Source of the DNA: Ascaphus truei
Lineage: Eukaryota; Chordata; Amphibia; Anura; Ascaphidae
Assembly: GCA_036426205.1 (NCBI GenBank)
Contig: CM071568.1
Coordinates: 118,406,891-118,470,890 of the forward strand
Direction: 5' to 3'
DNA length: 64,000 nucleotides
The position numbers and the translations under genes were made by a program. The notes below the pieces were generated by a model, which saw only the letters and a list, made by a program, of their open reading frames with translations, ran no database searches and was not told the DNA's origin. Within the stretch, counting starts at the first letter, position 1. Each line of letters starts with the position of its first letter. Below are positions 58,691 to 64,000 of the stretch, in pieces.

Positions 58691-59223
58691 AAGCGATATT
58701 ATCCATCGAAATCCCCCATTTGCCGTTTTCGCATGAGATGACAAAGTTTTCTTTCTGAGGAAAAAAATAAAATTAAAAGTTTTACTGTAATGTCGTCCCC
58801 AAAGAAGTTCCCAGTCAGTCTCACCAATAATTTTCTCGGGGGGCGTCTCCTGTTCACACTGCGCATGCGCCTACCGTCGATTGTGATGACACGCACATGC
58901 GTTCAAGAAGGTTCCAATGCGCATGCGCCTAGCTTTTCACCAATTGTGCAGTTCTTACTGTAGAAGCCGCTCAGCAAATGATATTGCTTACAGGAGAATC
59001 GCTTGACTTGAATTGAACACTGTATTGAATTTTCAAAATAAAAAAAACAGAATAAAAACGGCAACATTACTCACCATAGAATTCCTAACTCAGTGGCGCC
59101 GGACCACTGCAAGTCTGTATCTTGGCATACACACCGTTTACAGGTGACAGTGGCCATACTACCTTAATGTAGTCAGCTGATGAGGCTGGAAATCGCAAGC
59201 TTGCTCGAAAACTATACGCGAAA
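58690..59223 (-). pseudogene. truncated paralogue of the nested forkhead gene
   Basis: Homologous in order and orientation to 52,270-52,790. It carries the 3' end of the forkhead exon (CGATTTCCAGCC, GGCGCC...CTATG followed by GTGAGT at 59,071), the intron, and the following ATTTCGATGGATAATATCGC segment. The forkhead domain itself is missing because similarity stops at about 59,223, where PLE sequence begins. The intron is conserved with the exon, so the copy arose at the DNA level, not by retroposition. Confidence 0.7.
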
Positions 59224-59239
59224 TGGGTGCAAAAGATAG

Positions 59240-60640
59240 TCCAAGATGTAAAAATAGACAATGTGTAGATCCCTTCCCGGCACATATTGCTTTTACTGGA
59301 TAGGATTAGATTTTCACTCACGCACATTATTTCTTTTGACCAACAGTTCTATCTCCAAACAAGCTGGGACTGCTATGGGACATATTTGCCCCTCCTACGC
59401 CAACCTCTTTATGGGTTGGTGGGAGATGTCCCAAGTGTTTGGAGATTCGAAACCCATTTACGCATATATAGCGTTTTACAAGCGCTATATTGATGACCTC
59501 ATCATGATCTGGAGTGGTGGGGAGGAGGAGCTTAAAAAGTTTTTTTGACTACCTGGCAGACAATACACTAAATCTCAGATTCACTCATGTGTTTAGCATC
59601 AGATACAGTTTTTAGATCTCAATATACATTGATATTGAGAAATAAAATTCAATCTGATATTTTCTGAAGGAAAAGCTAGGAACTCATTACTTCATGTAAG
59701 AGCTGCCATGCCCGCCCTGGTCAGAGGCATCCCTAGGGACAGTTCCTTCGTTTACGTCGGAACTGTTCATCATTGGAGGCCTTTGAACACAGGGCGGGAG
59801 AAATGAGGAATAGATTTCTGTCAGGGGGTATGCCAAAAGGACCTCGACCTAGCCTATGACATGGCGCTCGGTACTGATGAGAGATGCTAATAAATATGGA
59901 TAAATGTCGATCTAAGTATAACAGTCGAGAACACTGATGATGCGCCTTTCTTTTATACAAATTACAGTGAACAAGCCAATGCCATCACAAATGATTATTC
60001 GGAAACATTGGGCCACGTTTTCTTTAGACCCTTTGTTAGAAAAATTATTGTACTGGCCCCTGGTAGTCTTTCGCAAGAGGGTACATTGGGTAACTTTTTG
60101 TCACCAAGCATGTTAAGCCCATGATTCAAAAGAAAAATAGATTGTCTCTATTTCCCAGGCAACTGGGTTCATTGAAATCGCGGCCACTGTAAAATATGCC
60201 CAAACATGAGTAAAGCAACACATTTTACCAACGTGATGAAAACGCATAGATTCAAGATTAAATCTTTATGTCTTGTCAGACTCAATTTTGTGGTTTATTT
60301 GTTGAAATGCGGATGCAACAAACAATACGTGGGTCTAACCAGTAAAGTACTTAAGATTCGTATCTAGAGCAATAAGACTCATACGGAACCACGATATTTG
60401 CATCCGGTTTCTTTACAGTTAACACTTGTCCATTGGGTTTAGTAAACTTGCAAGTAGTAGCATTGAGCATATCCAATTAACCCCTTCGTGGGGAGACAGG
60501 AATTAAAATCTGCATCCGCGAGAGGCTCATTGGATTTTTGCATTGAGCACCCTACAACCCAATGGATGAATGTCGAATGGGATCTGCGCTGTTTCCTTTA
60601 AAATATGATGGTGCGCTCTTATGAGCACTGGAATCTGCTT
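59240..60640 (+). pseudogene. Penelope-like element relic: RT and GIY-YIG
   Basis: RT motifs are GTAMGHICPSYANLFMGWWE at about 59,375 and KRYIDDLIMIWSGGEEEL at about 59,480 (catalytic YIDD). Thumb pieces near 59,700-59,880 are in shifted frames (VRGIPRDSS, LDLAYDMALG). The endonuclease at 60,270-60,360 has FVVYLLKCGCNKQYVGLTSK. Stops and frameshifts throughout. It truncates the forkhead paralogue at its left end. It is a different lineage from the other PLEs in the window (CNKQYVG versus CSLQYVG and CGLQYLG). Confidence 0.85.
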
Positions 60641-60699
60641 TGTACTTTACATCTAGGTTTTAATTATGAACTTTGTGCATTTTGTTATAGATGAATTGC

Positions 60700-60870
60700 A
60701 ATTAATCCGCATCTGTTTTCTTCCTTCTCTCTTTTTTTAACCCTTCCCCCTCTCTCCCCCTCTTCCCCTTTCTCCCCCTCCCCCCCCCCCTCCCATCCAT
60801 CCCCCCCTTTGTCCCCCCCCCCTATCTCTCCCCCCTTCCTCACCTTCCCTTTTTTTCCTTTCTTTATTTT
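60700..60870. repeat. C/T-rich low-complexity tract
   Basis: Runs of C and T with little else. A minus-strand Lys/Gly/Glu-rich frame here is an artefact. Confidence 0.9.
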
Positions 60871-61228
60871 CCATTTGCTGTTTCCCCAGAATGAGTGTAC
60901 CATTGAAGTGATCAGTATTGATTTAGCAAACAAACAATATAAACCCTACAAAAAGCGCTAACCTACAAAAAAATAATAAAATAGTGATATGTGATAACAA
61001 ATTAAGGGTGAATAACCCTAAAGTGATCAAAACGAAAGCAGCCCATGGAACAAAAAATCAACAGACTATTCCAAGCCTGATGAGCCAAAAAAACATACAA
61101 TAAAGTGTCCCCGGCGCTGTGAATAAAGTCCAACGGACCCAATACCGTGAACCAATTGGGCAGTCTTTAGTAAGGGCTCTACGCCAGATAGATGATCCTG
61201 ATAGTTGGTGGACAGGCAGGGGTGTTAT

Positions 61229-61947
61229 TGATCTGATGTTGTGATGTCTCTGAAATTAGAAAAAGACAACAGGGCACGCACATGGCGTGGTATGGCTTTT
61301 CAATACACCCCCCTGCCTAGAACCCTGAAATCCTACTTACAGGAGAGTGCTCTCGAGTAAAGTTGAGCGAGATCTGTGCCTCGCGTCTCTGTCCCTCACA
61401 GCATCTCACGGATCCACGTGGTCTGGTCTGCAGGGGTCCCCTCACTCAGCGATGAGGTAACAGAGATGGTGTACTCCAGCGCTCCACAGATGATTGCGTG
61501 TGGGGGGGGGGGGAAGGAAGGGGGGTTGGGAGGCGGGGAGAAAATGGAAATATATAGTGTGATAACGTACAGGGTATTAATTGCTGATGTCATAAATACC
61601 CTGGACGTTATCACACTAGTATATTTCCATTTTCTCCCCGGCCCTCAACACCCCCTCCTTCCCCCCCCCCACACGCATCATCTGTGGGAGCGCTGGGTAA
61701 CACCATCTCTGTTTACCATCATCGCTGTGAGTGAGGGGACCCCTGCAGACAGACCACGTGGATCCGTGAGTGCTGTGAGGGACAGAGACGCGAGGAACAG
61801 ATTCTCTAACTGTACTCGAGAGCACTCATCCTGTAGTAGGGTTTCAGGGTTCTAGGCAGGGGGGTGATTGTTGAAAAGCCATACCAACGCCATGTGCATG
61901 CCCTGTGCTTTTTCTTATGATTTCAGAGACATCACAACATCAGATCA
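61229..61947. repeat. 719-bp palindrome
   Basis: TGATCTGATGTTGTGATGTC at the left end pairs with its complement at 61,927-61,946. The match continues inward through TACTCGAGAGCACTC, GACGCGAGG and CACGTGGATCC sites to a centre near 61,588. Imperfections are small indels. 60,870-61,228, to its left, resembles the repeat at 10,060-10,160 (GTCCCCGGCGCT...AAAGTCCA). Confidence 0.8.
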
Positions 61948-62431
61948 GATAACAGTATTGATTAGCCTTTAAATTTGACTATTTATGTGAAATGTACTTC
62001 AGTATATTTTACATGGGTTTGAGGCTGTACTTATATTGAATCATCATCTCAGGGGCACACGTATTCTTTGAAATGTTGTCAAAATTTTTAAAAATATCTT
62101 TGTGCTATTGTCCAGCAATAAGAGAGCCAATATTGAAATAAGTAATGTAATAAGAATCAATAATATTTTGGGCTCTTGTGATAGTCTTATGCATTGTTCA
62201 TTTCTATGTATAGGGGACATGCTGTGTCTTTTTAGGTAATCTTTACATGAAGGGTTAATATATCACCCGTTTTCGTGGGCATTTACGTTTAAATTCCAGG
62301 CTGAAACCCGTCTCCCACTCCAAGACGAAGCCTATCTGAGAGGGTGAACGAGTAGAGGGGGAGATCGTGGTGTAAGCCCATGTGTGATGTGCAATAAAGT
62401 TGTTGAAGATCATCCGGGAGTTTTTTCAGTC
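61948..62431. other. no recognised feature
   Basis: Non-coding between the palindrome and the second copy of the 55-kb segment. An AATAAA lies at about 62,393. Confidence 0.4.
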
Positions 62432-62561
62432 GTCTGCGGTGACCACCGGTTCCTAGTTGGGTAAAGTATGGAGTCTTTAATCAGTCCCTGCTCCCACAAA
62501 GTGTCCAGCGGAGGGACGTTTTCAGCCCACACGGGGACAGCTGTTGAATCACGGGAATTCC

Positions 62562-62597
62562 CTGATGAAGAAACCTACGGGTTTCGAAACGCGTTGG
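62562..62597 (+). ncRNA. candidate hammerhead ribozyme motif (second copy)
   Basis: Identical core to 55,255-55,290, in the cleaner copy of the duplicated segment. Confidence 0.45.
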
Positions 62598-63431
62598 ATA
62601 GTGTATTAATACGATATACACTGCCCCACTGTTGTGAACTGACCCAGCAAACTTGCGCTATTATCGGCGAAAATCTTCCGGTGACGTCACCAACTAGGAA
62701 GTGCCTGAACGGAGGAGGGAGAGCGGAGCTGGTGGCGTGTGTCCCCCTTTGAAACAGCTGTCCCCGTGTGGGCTGAAAACGTGCTGGACACTTTGTGGGA
62801 GCAGGTACTGATTAAAGACTCCATACTTTACCCAACTAGGAACCGGTGGGTAGGGACGAAGGAAAAGCACTCGCGAACCTGTGTGTACGACATCAATCCG
62901 GTCTTTCACGTGGTGTTTGGGTAAAATATCCCAGAAATGCTTGTTTAAAATCATTTTGATGTACGCACATTACTTATCTTATTAACTGCTAATGTTAATA
63001 TAACTTTTAATCGCACTATGAGCGTCTTGCGCTGTGTTTTTTGTGTTTTTATCTGTTAGTTCCTGGGGGTCCTTGAGCCATCCCTATAACCATAGCTGCA
63101 GACGCTCCATAAAGGTCACGTAATTTATTACATTTTATATTTCACGAATTTTATTTAGTTGCGCACTGATTTCTTCACCTAACCAGCGTTGGATATCTGC
63201 AATTTGTTGTCCGCTCGTGTACATCTCCTTAATTCTCATGCTGAGATCCTTTGAAATCTTTTTAACAGGCATTGCTGCGAGTGGAAAGAAATAGAAACAT
63301 AAGAATGTATATTCGATGTTTAGTTGATGTGTATTTAATGTGCAGTGAATCCACAAAATGGATTGTATACTTATACGTTAATGACTCACATTTGCGTACG
63401 CCCACTTTCAACACCTGTACCTCGTCGCCAT

Positions 63432-63445
63432 GCATAAAAGGTTAC
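63432..63445 (+). promoter_or_regulatory. TATA-like box of the basic protein gene
   Basis: GCATAAAAGGTTA, at a suitable distance from the ATG at 63,526. In the copy at about 56,105 it reads GCAAAAAGGTT, one of the many small differences. Confidence 0.4.
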
Positions 63446-63525
63446 ACACTTTGCATAACCCACCACTCGATGATCTTTATCTGAACTTGCCCTTGTCCAG
63501 ATACTGCATTGTGCCATCTGCTTCC

Positions 63526-64000
63526 ATGGATCAACCCCGATTCTACGGGCGCAGGAACCCACTCGCCTCTGCCGTGCCTGTCATGCAGAAAAAGCGAAAG
63601 GCAGGAGCCGTTTCCAAGCCAAGGCCAAAGCGACAGGCTAAGGCTAATAAAGAAAACCTTCTGCTGACCCCAAAGGCTAAGGGTTTTAATAGACGTAAGC
63701 CTTATTATGTCAAGAAGAAATACGGTGATGTACACTCAACGCAAAACAAATGTCAGCCAACCCATCGAACCCGCAGGCCACTTCCTCGTTTATGCTTCAA
63801 CGATTCTGCCGCTGCTCTCCAGGAAATCTTCAGCCCGTCTTCTCCACTACTCGTCCTTGACGCTCCCGCCGCCCTCCCGGAAACCCACAGGCCATCTTCG
63901 CGACTGCTCTTCGACGACGCTGCCGCTGGTGCCCCTGAAATCCACGGGTCACTTTCTCCATTACGCTTAGACGACTCTGCCGCTTCTCGCCCGGAAATCC
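63526..64000 (+). CDS. unrecognised basic protein with Ala/Asp repeats, runs off window
   Basis: An ATG at 63,526 opens a frame of 158 codons with no stop before the window ends. Residues 1-75 are strongly basic, with nuclear-localisation-like QKKRKAG and KPRPKRQ, and NKENLLLTPK, which contains a KEN-box-like triplet and a TPK site. From about residue 90 a unit of roughly 18-22 residues repeats (FNDSAAALQEI, LFDDAAAGAPEIHGSLSPL, LDDSAASRPEI). No known domain is recognised. A TATA-like CATAAAAGG at about 63,434 stands 90 bp upstream of the ATG. It is transcribed away from the Tc1-like helix-turn-helix exon at 63,272. Possible roles, a DNA-binding accessory protein for example, are speculation. 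Confidence 0.55.
   Translation, partial: MDQPRFYGRRNPLASAVPVMQKKRKAGAVSKPRPKRQAKANKENLLLTPKAKGFNRRKPYYVKKKYGDVHSTQNKCQPTHRTRRPLPRLCFNDSAAALQEIFSPSSPLLVLDAPAALPETHRPSSRLLFDDAAAGAPEIHGSLSPLRLDDSAASRPEI

Larger units (their letters stand above)
62432..64000 (+). repeat. second, cleaner copy of 55,137-56,690
   Basis: Direct repeat covering the right part of the fold-back element, the start of Tc1-like exon 1 (HTH at 63,272-63,187, minus) and the start of the basic protein gene. Frames broken at 55.9-56.7 kb are open here. Confidence 0.9.

Overview
The window looks like intergenic and accessory DNA from a large, transposon-rich vertebrate genome. I infer an anuran amphibian because of four Penelope-like retroelement (PLE) relics with GIY-YIG domains, Tc1/mariner and hAT MITEs, a MIR-type CORE-SINE, and a Ty3-type LTR element. 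No ordinary, fully intact, multi-exon host gene is present. Two runs of N (5,430-5,463 and 55,079-55,098) are assembly gaps.

Layout. 1-5,430: dispersed repeats and a degraded PLE between long inverted arms. 5,637-24,109 and 24,504-42,837: two direct copies (A and B) of one unit of about 18.4 kb. Copy A is riddled with single-base indels and copy B is cleaner. Each copy carries, left to right, a solo LTR, a tRNA-derived SINE, nested fold-back elements, a TA-flanked MITE, a forkhead-domain gene (minus), a three-exon Myb/SANT-like gene with coding minisatellites (minus), and the 3' part of a PLE (minus). 42,834-45,000: a MITE, then the reverse-transcriptase part of the same PLE. 45,553-46,915: an internally deleted Ty3-type element. 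46,916-48,155: microsatellites, a hairpin and palindromic MITEs.

The most unusual part is 50,870-57,116 and its partial second copy at 62,432-64,000. A Tc1-like transposase gene on the minus strand is split into five exons with good splice signals. It has lost or changed catalytic motifs. A second, divergent forkhead-domain gene sits in its third intron on the same strand. Divergently transcribed from about 250 bp upstream is an unrecognised basic, repeat-bearing protein with nuclear-localisation-like motifs. A truncated paralogue of the forkhead gene lies at 58,690-59,223, cut by another PLE. The two forkhead genes, 17 kb apart and each next to transposon-derived DNA-binding genes, share the same departures from the canonical forkhead recognition helix. 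I regard this as the best candidate for something undescribed: a forkhead subfamily carried by, or domesticated together with, transposon genes.

Caution. Both large repeats begin just to the right of an N-run, and in both the left copy is indel-rich and the right copy clean. Unmerged gap-filling with raw long reads would explain this as well as real duplication would. Frameshifts in copy A should not be read as biological pseudogenisation without checking.
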